Positions 47,181 through 56,028 of a stretch of DNA of 64,000 nucleotides are shown piece after piece (position 1 is the first letter of the stretch; each line of letters opens with the position of its first letter). Made by a program: the position numbers and the translations under genes. The notes beneath the pieces were generated by a model. That model ran no database searches. It worked only from the letters and a program-made list of their open reading frames with translations, and was not told the origin of the DNA. The stretch comes from BJGV01 sp003230615 (GTDB taxonomy: Bacteria; Pseudomonadota; Gammaproteobacteria; Burkholderiales; Nitrosomonadaceae), in NCBI GenBank assembly GCA_963663215.1, contig OY760140.1, positions 1,798,001 through 1,862,000 on the forward strand, in the 5' to 3' direction.

Positions 47181-47819
47181 ATGAAATCCCTTGTCATTCT
47201 TATTTCCGGTCGTGGTAGCAATATGAAAGCTTTGCTCGAAGCAAAGCTTTCAGTCAGGGTAGCTGCTGTTATCAGTAATAATCCTGAAGCAGCCGGACTG
47301 GAGATAGCTAAAATGTACGATATCGAGACGTGCATAGTAGACCATCGGACATACCCTGACCGCAAAGCGTTTGAAGTTGCACTAGCGCAAAAAATTGACT
47401 TTTACCATCCGTCTCTTGTGGCGTTAGCTGGTTTCATGCGCGTGTTGGGAGACGATTTTGTTAATCAGTATAAAGGTAGGCTAATGAACATACATCCTTC
47501 GCTATTGCCTGCTTTCCCTGGTCTTGGAGCTCACAAACAAGCATTAGAGAAGGGGGTGAGAATACATGGTTGTACAGTACATTTTGTCACGTCGAAAATG
47601 GACCACGGTCCAATTATTATTCAAGCAGCAGTTCGAGTGTTGCCAGGTGATACTGATAAAACCCTTGCGGCACGAGTATTGCAGCAGGAACATCGTATAT
47701 TTCCTGAGGCCGTGTGTTTATTCATGGAAGGTAGGCTAAGACTCTCTGGAAGTCATGCTGAAATGAGCTACGCGGAATCTGAAAACTCAGTTCTGTATTC
47801 ACCAGAATTACACAAATGA
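47181..47819 (+). CDS. purN: Phosphoribosylglycinamide formyltransferase
   Basis: PurN formylates GAR using 10-formyl-THF. The N-terminal LVILISGRGSNMKALL and the catalytic Asn-His pair in LMNIHPSLLPAFPGLGAH are intact. HFVTSKMDHGPIIIQAAV and PGDTDKTLAARVLQQEH hold the catalytic Asp region. I chose ATG 47181 over TTG 47151. The last 20 residues are a variable tail. Confidence 0.95.
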   Translation: MKSLVILISGRGSNMKALLEAKLSVRVAAVISNNPEAAGLEIAKMYDIETCIVDHRTYPDRKAFEVALAQKIDFYHPSLVALAGFMRVLGDDFVNQYKGRLMNIHPSLLPAFPGLGAHKQALEKGVRIHGCTVHFVTSKMDHGPIIIQAAVRVLPGDTDKTLAARVLQQEHRIFPEAVCLFMEGRLRLSGSHAEMSYAESENSVLYSPELHK

Positions 47820-47872
47820 AGCCCTAATATTTTCTTGTTGTTCATATTTTTTATTGCAAGGATTTACAATAG

Positions 47873-49107
47873 ATGCGCCTTACCCTTAACCAGCTGGATA
47901 TGGCCATTGCGGCATTACGTGTAGTGCGGCGGTTCGCGCGCCCTGCCGATAGTGTGCTGAGGCATTTTTTTCGTGATAATTCTAAACTTGGCGTGAACGA
48001 TCGGGCATTCATAACAGAAACTGTTTTTGGTGTTCTACGGCATTTTTTTCCCTTGAGTATATCGTCGGCACCATTACACCACGTCCGTTGCTTCTCGCGT
48101 ACCTTGTAAAATTTCGAGGTACGAATTTACGAGAGTTAATGCCATTTGTCAGTGAGGCTGAAGCAAAGTGGCTTGTAAAAATCAAAGCGGAGAGGCTGAA
48201 ATCGCAATCACTAGCCGTTCGATCAGAATTTCCTGAGTGGCTGGTGGAAAAAATGAGGGGATTTATGCTGGATGCGGATATTCTTACTTTCGGATTTTCG
48301 CTACAACAACCTGCTTCTCTTGACTTACGTGTAAATACGTTGATTGCAAAACGCGATGAAGTGCTAGCAACATTGAGTAAAGATGGCATTGAAGCACAAA
48401 TCACTCCTTACTCCCCAATCGGTATCCGCGTTGCTAGAAATTCAACTATTAGCCGGCATGACTTGTTTTTCGCTGGTAAGATCGAAGTACAGGACGAGGG
48501 TAGTCAGCTTTTAGGTTATTTGCTAGAACCCAAGCGAGGGGACATAGTGGTAGATTTTTGTGCTGGTGCTGGTGGTAAAACACTAATGATGGGTGCGTTG
48601 ATGTCCTCGAAAGGGCGTATCTACGCATTTGATGTTTCTGAGAAGCGATTAAACAATTTGAAACCACGCCTCAAGCGTTCTGGTTTATCCAATCTGTATC
48701 CACGGTGGATCAGTAACGAAAACGATATCAAGGTAAAGCGTCTGACAGGAAAAATTGACCGAGTTTTGGTGGATGCGCCATGTAGCGGGTTAGGAACGCT
48801 ACGTCGTAATCCTGATTTGAAGTTTCGTCAATCACCACAGAGCATTGAGAGAGCTAAATGCAAGCAAGCTGCAATTCTCTCGTCGTCAGCAAGCCTACTC
48901 AAGCCAGACGGGAGATTAGTTTATGCTACTTGTAGTTTTTTGCCAGAGGAAAATCAAGAAATCATTGAGGGCTTTCTCACCAGTCATACTCAGTTCACGT
49001 TACTAAATTGTGCCGAAATATTTGCGCAACAAAAGATTCCGCTTGATAACCAAAGGATCCCGCGGTGGTATTATAATAACCAAGCGTTCTCCCCTTCATA
49101 TCCGTAA
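47873..49107 (+). pseudogene. RsmB/NOP-family rRNA m5C methyltransferase, frameshifted and C-terminally truncated
   Basis: The N-terminal frame has MRLTLNQLDMAIAALRVV and ARPADSVLRHFFRDNSKLG. The second frame carries the SAM domain: VVDFCAGAGGKTLMMGAL, VDAPCSGLGTLRRNP and the catalytic YATCSFLPEENQEII. They meet at seven T (48043-48049), where an eighth T rejoins them. The C-terminus is also lost: after KIPLDN (about 49050) the expected HxTDGFF ending is replaced by the reverse strand of the neighbouring SYLF gene. The truncation makes real loss of function likely regardless of the T run. A good AAGGA precedes ATG 47873. Confidence 0.85.
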
Positions 49108-49369
49108 GTACCCCAGTGCCAACTTGGATCCCACCTAGGAAACCAATTTTTATCACACTAGGAAACGTCAGAACCGCTTTAGCTTTTGTCCGAACGTGTC
49201 TGGCCTTCCCGTTCGCAGCGTACAGTTTAGCCAAAGAAGCCTTTGCATGACCTTCTAATTCGATAGCTTCTTTTGATTTGCCAGCTTGTGCGGGGGTAGC
49301 TAACATTACTGCTGCGACCATTCCAAGCAGCAGAGAAGTTAACCATACGTGTTTTTTGATAGTAATCAT
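48995..49369 (-). pseudogene. SYLF/YSC84-domain exported protein, 3'-truncated
   Basis: The signal peptide (residues 1-29, ending TPAQA) and the first half of a SYLF lipid-binding domain (KAVLTFPSVIKIGFLGGIQVGTGVL, GYYNTTAGSFGYQAE) are clear. After about 49040 the frame reads antisense through the methyltransferase gene and stops at 124 residues, whereas SYLF proteins run to about 190-220. The gene was cut by the same deletion that truncated its convergent neighbour. Confidence 0.82.
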
Positions 49370-49574
49370 CTTTTTCCTATTAGTTTTGTTTATGCATTGT
49401 ATCGATATTTCTACTTGTTACCAATGCAATTGTGGCCAATTATTAAATGTAGTATAGGTATACTATTCACGTATTCTTATAGAGAATTGCACTTGGAAAA
49501 TGAATTATACCATGAAGGTACGTGATTATTAGCTTGGGTCGATAACAGGCGTTTGCAGTTTTTTCTGGAAAAAT

Positions 49575-49735
49575 CTTTTGCGCCAAAATTAGGAGAAGGA
49601 AGGGGGACAGGTACTACGTTGATGGGAGGGGATTGTTCCAGACTAGGCAAATCCCCACTAGCCCTGACATAACTTAATCATGGAACACTTGTAGATAAAT
49701 AACTAGTAAGAAGTGCAATAAGTCACATTGCTATA
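49575..49735. repeat. Dispersed repeat with conserved hairpin (copy 1)
   Basis: Roughly 160 bases that align over their length with 59569-59745. Shared blocks include TACTAC-TTGAT, GTTCCAGACT-GGC (49635-49648) and ATAACTAG. GGGGATT (49628-49634) pairs with AATCCCC (49650-49656), enclosing the conserved core. The surrounding 49370-49938 tract otherwise holds no recognised gene. Confidence 0.6.
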
Positions 49736-49938
49736 GACTCCAAGCATGATAGGTTTGTTTGTAAATTGAAAACTGATAACACCTATAGAGCTTGTGGTAT
49801 TGGTTGTAGTCTCTAGTGTGATTCCCGCCCCATGGAGATGATTGTTTTACCTTCTTCTGTTCTTAGCCGTTGCTTTGCTTAGAGCGACGGACATCTGTAG
49901 AAAGAGAAACGAATACCAATCATCGAGAGGACAAAATT

Positions 49939-50754
49939 ATGATACAGCGAGTTGCACTGGTTACTGGCGCATCCAGCGGTATCGGCAAAGCTACGGCTGA
50001 ACTTCTTGCCAGGAACAACTATTATGTGTTTGCTATAGCGCGACGCATGGACAGGCTTGAACAGATGCGTTCCGATCATATTGAACCAATCTATCTAGAT
50101 GTTACCGATGCAGAAGCCATACGGGCTTCAGTGGATCACGTCATATCAACCAAGGGCCGGATTGACGTGCTAGTGAACAATGCGGCTTTCGGCCAGTTAG
50201 GTGCGATTGAGTGCGTTTCAATGGAAGCCGCCCGCCATCAGTTCGATGTCAACGTGTTCGGTTATGCGCGCTTCATGCAGGCAGTATTGCCGCATATGCG
50301 GGAACAGAAGTCAGGGAGCATTGTCAATATCGCCTCGGCTCTGGGCAGAATGGCAATTCCGGGTTTCGGTTGGTATGCTGCCTCCAAGTATGCCATAGAG
50401 GCGCTGTCTGAATCCCTGCGTGGAGAAGTACTGAAGTTTGGAATCAAAGTTGTGGTTATTGCACCTGGCCTGATCAATACTGAATTTGTCGCAAAGGAGT
50501 TTAAATTACTCAGTACTGTTTCGCATCCGCCCGTTTATCAGAAACTTCTTGCTGGTCTTCACCACCTTCTGGCTGGCGAACCCAAAGCACCGGGTCCAGA
50601 AATTATCGCAAATGCAGTACTCCATGCAGTCACAACATCAACCCCTCCCATACGGCATGCGCTACCAGTTTATTCCAAAACGGCCGTTATAGCCAGATGG
50701 TTGCTAGGTGATCGCATCTTTGCGTGGGCGATTCGGCATAAAATGAAAATCTAA
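49939..50754 (+). CDS. SDR-family NAD(P)-dependent oxidoreductase
   Basis: A classical short-chain dehydrogenase of 271 residues. The cofactor motif is LVTGASSGIGKATAELL, the NNAA stretch is VLVNNAAFGQLG, the catalytic serine is in NIASALGRMA and the YxxxK pair in WYAASKYAIEAL. ATG 49939 has GAGAGG eight bases upstream; the longer frame from 49870 lacks support. Substrate is unknown. It stands alone in a worn region and looks more GC-rich than its neighbours, so it may be acquired. Confidence 0.88.
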   Translation: MIQRVALVTGASSGIGKATAELLARNNYYVFAIARRMDRLEQMRSDHIEPIYLDVTDAEAIRASVDHVISTKGRIDVLVNNAAFGQLGAIECVSMEAARHQFDVNVFGYARFMQAVLPHMREQKSGSIVNIASALGRMAIPGFGWYAASKYAIEALSESLRGEVLKFGIKVVVIAPGLINTEFVAKEFKLLSTVSHPPVYQKLLAGLHHLLAGEPKAPGPEIIANAVLHAVTTSTPPIRHALPVYSKTAVIARWLLGDRIFAWAIRHKMKI

Positions 50755-50947
50755 AGATTTTAGGGCACTTTGCGGCAACCTTCTGGCTGGCGATTCTAAC
50801 CAATCTTTCTTCATCATAAGTACTCCTATTTAATAGATAGAATATTAAAGCCATAATTGATTTTCTGAATATCTGCTTTTGGCACAAAGCAGACGTTCGA
50901 TTTTTTCTAAAAGGCGGAGGGAATCGAATAACAAGCTGGAAGGCATA
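50755..50947 (+). other. Degraded tract after the SDR gene
   Basis: No intact gene is seen. It separates the SDR gene from the truncated gltS fragment and probably marks a deletion endpoint. A minus-strand frame from 50887 has no family resemblance. Confidence 0.35.
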
Positions 50948-51184
50948 TTAACAAATACTATGTGCTTTTACATGTTTAGATGTTGCCCCAAAAATTGTCC
51001 CATGAAAATACAACAGCACGATCAGCAGGGCGAATATCAACCCGCCGGTGACCGGCTCCGGAATGCTGAATTCCCTGAGAAAACTGACGGCATCATTGAT
51101 GTGTTTACCGACAAATAGTAAAACGGTGCCTAGAGTCACCGAGAGAGAGACATCGAGTTGCAAAATAACGTTATCGAGTTCCAT
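50948..51184 (-). pseudogene. gltS: Sodium/glutamate symporter GltS, N-terminal fragment
   Basis: The first 66 or so residues match GltS: LDVSLSVTLGTVLLFVGKHIN, VSFLREFSIPEPVTGGLIFALL. The family needs about 400 residues and about ten helices, but homology stops near FGATSKHV and the frame ends at residue 78. The rest of the gene is missing, not frameshifted. It sits directly downstream of the NhaA C-terminal scrap. Confidence 0.78.
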
Positions 51185-51318
51185 GTGACTGTAAGGCTAA
51201 ACGCGCTCCCCTAAAGTCCACGTTATTGGTTAATTGTACGCAACCTGGAATACCGTGTATAAAATGGATAATCCTGAACGCGACCAGCGTGGCACCTATT
51301 CCTTCTGATGACTTGCTG

Positions 51319-51423
51319 TTAATGCTGGTCACTGACCCATCGCAGCCACAGGTAGCCACCAACGCTGGCAATCAGCGAAGCAAACAGCACCCCCATTTTT
51401 GCGATGACAACTAGGCTGCCGTA
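51319..51423 (-). pseudogene. nhaA: NhaA antiporter, C-terminal scrap left of the insertion sequence
   Basis: On the minus strand the last 30-odd codons before TAA read LVVIAKMGVLFASLIASVGGY and then LWLRWVSDQH. This resembles the last helix of NhaA (E. coli has INWAKLGILVG and then GYSWLR at the same place). It lines up with the NhaA N-terminal fragment on the far side of the IS, but about 90 residues between the two pieces are missing. Confidence 0.7.
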
Positions 51424-53230
51424 TTGCCTCAAATAGAAATCACACTACCTGGTATCGTTACGCCTCATCACAGTAAACTCCATTTCTAAACATACGGGAT
51501 AATCCTACTCGAGGATCCCGTAGTTCGATCATGCCTGAGATAGGATGAATTCACTACAATCATTATATGAATCCAGGACAGCGTGAATGCCTGCAGTCGT
51601 TATGGCGTAATTTGGTGTAGGTGGCGTCTTGTTGACCATGAGTGCTCGTAATTTCTTTACGTGGCTTATCTGTTCTTCGCGCCACTCCGCAATCCTTCTT
51701 TGCAGGGTCCGGGTTTGACCCATTGAGTATTCACCTGGATATTTTTCCATGAGCCATTGAATGATCTCTCTGGCGACAATCTCAGGTGTCAGCTCCAGCC
51801 GCAATCGTATTTCATCCCAGCTATTTGCAAAGGGATCTACCCTTGTTCGCCACGTGCGCGGAGCACTTCTTAAGTCTGTTTTTTTGCTTGCGCGGTAAAA
51901 ACGATTTGGGTTAGCGGGCACCCCAGGTTGTGCGATACCTTGATCAATAAGCTCTTCTTTGGTGATGACATTGTTGGCATCAACGCGACCGGTTTTATGC
52001 CAGGAATATTTCCATAGTCCATCCTGTAATGTTTCCAGTTGAGCCAGCAGCTTGACAGGATCAAGCGCATCATATTCCTTCGTTAGCCGATCTTTTTTCT
52101 CCTGACTGATATGCTCAGAAAGCAGAATACGTTGAAACGGTGTCTTTGCACTATCGTACTTCTTTGAGACTTTTGCCCCCTGTCGCTCTTTCGCTATCAA
52201 TTTCAGTGATGGTTGGAAATAATTCACATACATCCTCAGCACACGATATAGCTGCGCCAGCGCTTCCCAGGCTTTCCGACCTTCGAAGCGATCATAACCC
52301 ACCAGTCTACGTACTACGGAACCGTTCTTTTCTTCCACATGGGCTTGATCATTTTTGCGATGAGCTCGCGCTCGAGTAAAAGTGATGTGTTTATCTTCAC
52401 AGTGGTCCAGCACGTCATAATTGATAAACTCACTACCACAGTCAGTATCCAGCCCTTGCATGATAAAGGGTAATAGTTCGTCGGCCACCCGCAAGCCGTC
52501 GATAACATCCTGAGCGCTCTTTCGCAGCAAGGGCATACATTCCAACCAGCCGGTGCAGATATCAACGAGAACCAGCGTGCTCAGGAAGGCACCGTTCGTA
52601 TTTCCGCCACAGTGAGCCACCAGATCAGCTTCCACAAAGCCTGGGGTAACGTCGTCCCAATCGGCAAATGTTCTCACCTGGATTTGATGCTTTAACAAAT
52701 TGCCGGGGTGTGTGGTAGCAACACCTCGCCTGATTTTCTCTCGTTCCGGTCTCAGTATACGATCTACCGTTGCCGAGCTGATCCTGAGTAAGCGTGCTCG
52801 CACACCGTCTGGCAAACGCAGATGACCGTGATGCTCCATGGCCGTAACCAGCTGAGGCAGAAACGGTACAAGGCGCTTCGAGCAGATTTGATTAGCGGCA
52901 TGCCAAACAGAAAGTAACGCTTGTCTACTTGTTCATCGTACTTATGAGCTGTTGGATGTTTCTCAGGTAAAACAGGTGTTTCGGTGCTATTCAATAACCT
53001 GGTGGCATATTTTCGCTCATAATCCGTAGCAGCAACAAACCCATCCAGTATCTTTACCTTATCTGCCCAGCATGCTCCTCGATATTTCTTTCTGACACCT
53101 GCCAGTAACTCCCTGCGGGCAGCCAGGCTCATTGTTTTCATCATCCAAATCCCCTTATCAAATTACCAAAAGTGGTGTGATTTTAGATGAGTCAACGACC
53201 CCGAAGTAGTGTGATTTTTAGTGAGTCAAT
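51423..53230. mobile_element. Insertion sequence inserted in nhaA
   Basis: Related ends in inverted orientation bound a transposase gene. The left end at 51423 reads ATTGCCTCA and continues to AAATCACACTAC; the right end at 53230, on the minus strand, reads ATTGACTCA and continues to AAAATCACACTAC. At each end a second, related unit follows about 33-35 bases inward, as expected for paired transposase-binding sites. No clear target duplication is present, and target sequence is missing, so the insertion was accompanied or followed by a deletion. Confidence 0.8.
51529..53144 (-). pseudogene. DDE (rve-type) transposase, frameshifted
   Basis: The N-terminal frame (from 53144) has MSLAARRELLAGVRKKYRG and the helix-rich DNA-binding part. 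The main frame resumes with ALLSVWHAANQICSKRL and holds the integrase core: EADLVAHCGG, DTDCGSEF and HVEEKNG, giving a plausible D-D-E triad. The two frames join if one base is added near 52921-52927. The total would be about 538 residues. The family resembles IS481/IS3-type rve transposases; I cannot name the IS. Unless the frameshift is programmed or an artefact, the element is inactive. Confidence 0.82.
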
Positions 53231-54119
53231 GCGCCAGGTAAGTCGAGGGTATATGAAAGGCGCTTTCGAGACGCTGCAAGGGCGATATGCCTAGTTCCAT
53301 GGCGTGACTGATTTTCCATGCCTGCGCCGATTGCTGTGGATTGTTGATGATGGCCGTGTCCGGCTGGTGGCTCTGATCATATTTGTCAACAATCTCGCGG
53401 ATCACCTTGCCCATTTTTGCCGGCTCGTACCGGGCATAGGCGGGTACGGTCCAGGCACCGATAATACCGGCAATGGTTGCGTGCACACCGGATCCTTCCA
53501 TGGCAATCCACAAAAAGACGGCGAGTACGAAATAAGGGAGTATCCGGCGGATACCAAGCAGGTTCAGTATGATCAGCAGGGTTGTGGCACCAGCTGCGGC
53601 CAGGAAAATGACCAGGGACTTGGGCACCCGGCTTCCCAACAGCGCAATGACACCCACCGCGAAGGCGATGTCGGTTGCCATGGGGATGCCCCAGCCACGC
53701 GCGCCTTCGCCGCCCTGGTTGACCAGCCAGTAAAGGGCCGCGGGGAATATGATACCACCGATAGCCGCGATGACAGGCAGCGAGGCGCTCTTGAGACTGG
53801 ACAACTCGCCGGCGAGCACCTCGCGCTTGATTTCCATACCAACGACAAAAAAGAAAATGGCCATCAGGCCATCGTTGATCCAGTGATGTACGCTGTGCTG
53901 TATGGACCAGCCACCTACCGTGAGGCCGATTTGCATATGCAGCAGTCGGTCGTAGGCATCCAGTAAGGGTGAGTTGGCAATGATCAGCGCGATAATGGCA
54001 CAGGAGATCAGCAGCACACCAGCGGTGGTTTGCCGGTGCAGAAATTCCTCGAAAGGCGTGGCAATCTGTTGGAAGGAGCGTTCCCAGGGCGCAAAATAAA
54101 GACGCGAATTGTCAGACAT
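53230..54119 (-). pseudogene. nhaA: Na+/H+ antiporter NhaA, N-terminal part interrupted by the IS
   Basis: NhaA exchanges sodium for protons. The first 295 codons are intact, including VGMEIKREVLAGELSS, AAIGGIIFPAALYWLVN, the ion-site ATDIAFAVGVIALLGSRVP and SPLQRLESAFHIPSTYLA. At STYLA the coding sequence runs into the IS end and stops one residue later. E. coli NhaA continues for about 100 residues, so the product lacks the last helices. The base composition is richer in GC than the genes around it. Confidence 0.9.
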
Positions 54120-54141
54120 AAGATTAACTCATGATTTGGGT

Positions 54142-54221
54142 ATTCCGGGGACAGTATACTTAATTTAATTTATAAAAAATAATATAACTATCCATTGAAT
54201 TAAGTATACTGTCCCCGGAAT
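54142..54221. repeat. Long palindrome (REP/MITE-like), 24-bp perfect arms
   Basis: Left arm 54142-54165 and right arm 54198-54221 are exact inverted copies. They begin ATTCCGGGGACAGTATAC and end TTAATT, around an AT-only-like 32-base centre. The GGGGACAGTATACTT arm is a pattern I know from dispersed palindromes linked to Y1 (RAYT) transposases in proteobacteria. It lies just upstream of the nhaA start and may fold at either DNA or RNA level. Confidence 0.85.
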
Positions 54222-54264
54222 TCTCGGAACTCACAACTAACTGCTCTTTAATCGAGAACAAGCT

Positions 54265-54612
54265 TTAAAAGAAATCTGCAATGCGCCGCCCAAAGTGCCG
54301 GGCAGGTTGCAACGAGGTTTTCCCGGAAGCCGATTCCCAGCTTTGTTGCTCTTCCTCGTCAAGCTCTACATGCAAGGAATTCTCCTGCGCCATGTTATTT
54401 TCCAGTATGCCCACGATCTGGCCGGCAAGTTTCCTGTCATGAATCACCAGCCCATTTCGCTGTTGATACGGAATGAACACGGGCCCATATTCAGCAAACC
54501 TATGTATACTATTTCACGATCAATGACGAAGGTCTTGCTATGCAGGGTTACCCACGTGTTCTTGATCCCAGGAGCATCAATTTCATTTCTGTCAGCAGGC
54601 CACATTGATTGA
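54265..54612 (-). pseudogene. Phospholipase D / cardiolipin synthase-like, C-terminal fragment
   Basis: The second HKD motif of a PLD-family enzyme is present: LHSKTFVIDREIVYIG. It is followed by NMGPCSFRINSEMG in one frame and LVIHDRKLAGQIVGILENNMAQ in the next. One missing base near 54450 separates them. The first HKD half of the protein is absent, so this is a 5'-truncated remnant. Confidence 0.75.
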
Positions 54613-54632
54613 ATTGCTTTAGATTGTTGCTA

Positions 54633-54715
54633 CGTGTTGTAGAATATAGATAACTAATGATTCGTAATCTGTAGGTCAGAAGTTCGGCTCCTCTCAACAG
54701 CACCAATCCACAGCG
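54633..54715 (+). pseudogene. Degenerate tRNA-Thr(CGT)-like 3' half
   Basis: The 3' part reads like a tRNA: an anticodon loop TTCGTAA, GTAGGTC, a T-loop segment AGTTCGGCTCC and CAACAGCACCA at the end (54705-54715). The anticodon stem has two mismatches and no D-arm can be drawn, although TGTTG at about 54635 could pair with CAACA. It is best read as a tRNA remnant or an attachment-site relic at the edge of the accessory tract. Confidence 0.5.
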
Positions 54716-54772
54716 GCTGTTCCAGCTAGGACTGCAAAGTGATCTTTTTAGAACCATTATTGCGAGAAGAAC

Positions 54773-55015
54773 ATGACTGATAATTCGAAAGACCTAGGGA
54801 CCATGATGGCGCTTTTGGATCGGCTCACGAAGCAGACGCTTCCAAAAGTCCTTGAAATTAAGAAGAGAGTTGGCCGCGGCGAACTATTAGACGAGAGAGA
54901 TATGTACTTTCTTCATGAGCTATTATCCGAGCGCGTCAAAGAAGTTAGGCCCCTTGTAGACAGAAACCCAGAATACCAAGAAGTGTATGCGAAAGTCGTG
55001 CATCTCTGTAAATAA
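54773..55015 (+). CDS. Small hypothetical protein, helical
   Basis: 80 residues, strongly charged and probably all-helical (MALLDRLTKQTLPKVLEIKKRV, ERDMYFLHELLSERVKEV). No signal peptide or membrane segment. The family is not recognised. AGAAGA precedes the ATG. It begins 57 bases after the tRNA-like remnant. Confidence 0.65.
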   Translation: MTDNSKDLGTMMALLDRLTKQTLPKVLEIKKRVGRGELLDERDMYFLHELLSERVKEVRPLVDRNPEYQEVYAKVVHLCK

Positions 55016-55356
55016 ATTACTGAGCAGGCGCTCCTCAATGAGAAAGGATCTACACCACCTGCGATGTAAATTCAATTAGCTAATAAAACCTCCCAGTGAT
55101 GCTTAAAGGAACTGTTGAGTAATCCTAAAACCTGCGGTTGCTCCCCGCACAAACTAGTCGAAAGTCAGTCATTTTATGAGTTTGGTAACTTTGTGGGGAG
55201 TCACCTGATGAATGAGTCAAAATTGAAGCAGATGAAACCTATGAATTTGGTTACCTGCAATTTCTTTCGCAAAAATTAATATTCAATAGTTCATTTTTAC
55301 CGACTACCTTTTAATGCGCCTTTAGTAGCATCTACTGCAGTTTAATATTCAAATGG
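55016..55356 (+). other. Intergenic region
   Basis: About 340 bases between two convergent genes with no recognised gene. A short TGCGG/CCGCA stem near 55132-55150 is the only structure noted, and it lacks a T tract. Confidence 0.35.
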
Positions 55357-55731
55357 CTACATATGGTTTAGATCGTAGACTGCATCGACAACCATACTTG
55401 TTCCAACTGCAATCAATAGAATGTCCTGAGCAACGCGTACATAACGGTGTCCAGCCGGGGGTCTTCCCAACTGTCTAACCATTCTGGGAGACAAATCGTA
55501 ATAAATCACACCCCTTGCCAATGGATAACCTCTTCTCCATTTCTTCGCCTGCCCCGGAGGCATACAGCCATTATGCTTCTTGGCCAATCCAGGAGGACAA
55601 TGGCCTTTATAATGTTTTTTATAATGCTTTTTAGCATGATGATCCTCGTAAATATGTCCGCCCTGGGTCCACGGTGGAGTGGCTACGCAAGCACTTAACA
55701 ATAAACAAGATAAGAGTAAATAGGGTTTCAT
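55357..55731 (-). CDS. RcnB-like exported lipoprotein
   Basis: A lipoprotein signal (LLLSCLLLSACVATP) is followed by a His/Lys-rich stretch with YKKHYKGH-type repeats and CPPGLAKKHNGCMPPGQAKK. The C-terminal domain reads HRYVRVAQDILLIAVGTSMVVDAV, the pattern of RcnB/DUF2502-like periplasmic proteins. RcnB helps control nickel and cobalt export in E. coli; a metal link here is inference. 124 residues, complete. Confidence 0.75.
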   Translation of the reverse strand: MKPYLLLSCLLLSACVATPPWTQGGHIYEDHHAKKHYKKHYKGHCPPGLAKKHNGCMPPGQAKKWRRGYPLARGVIYYDLSPRMVRQLGRPPAGHRYVRVAQDILLIAVGTSMVVDAVYDLNHM

Positions 55732-56028
55732 CGCTCCTCCAAAACTCTGTGGTATTGGGTACTAAGTTGATGGTTATTAAAGAATTAGACTAATAACTGT
55801 ATAACGGATAATCAAGGGGAAACTTGAGGTTAGAAATTGTTTTTAAATGTCCGCTTAGTAACAAAAGTGGACATTCATTACAACATGTGGAATTTGCCAA
55901 AAATGAAGCAGGAGAGGATTCTGTCACATTAACTATTGGATTTCAGGAGCTATTACATTAGTCGAGTTGCTTTCAGCATTTGTTTGATTTGCTTTCTATT
56001 TATTTTTCTCGAGATGTTCCTACCATCT

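Noticed and set aside
50687..50887. Minus-strand open frame overlapping the SDR 3' end
   Set aside because: No family resemblance and no ribosome-binding site; it is mostly antisense to the SDR gene.
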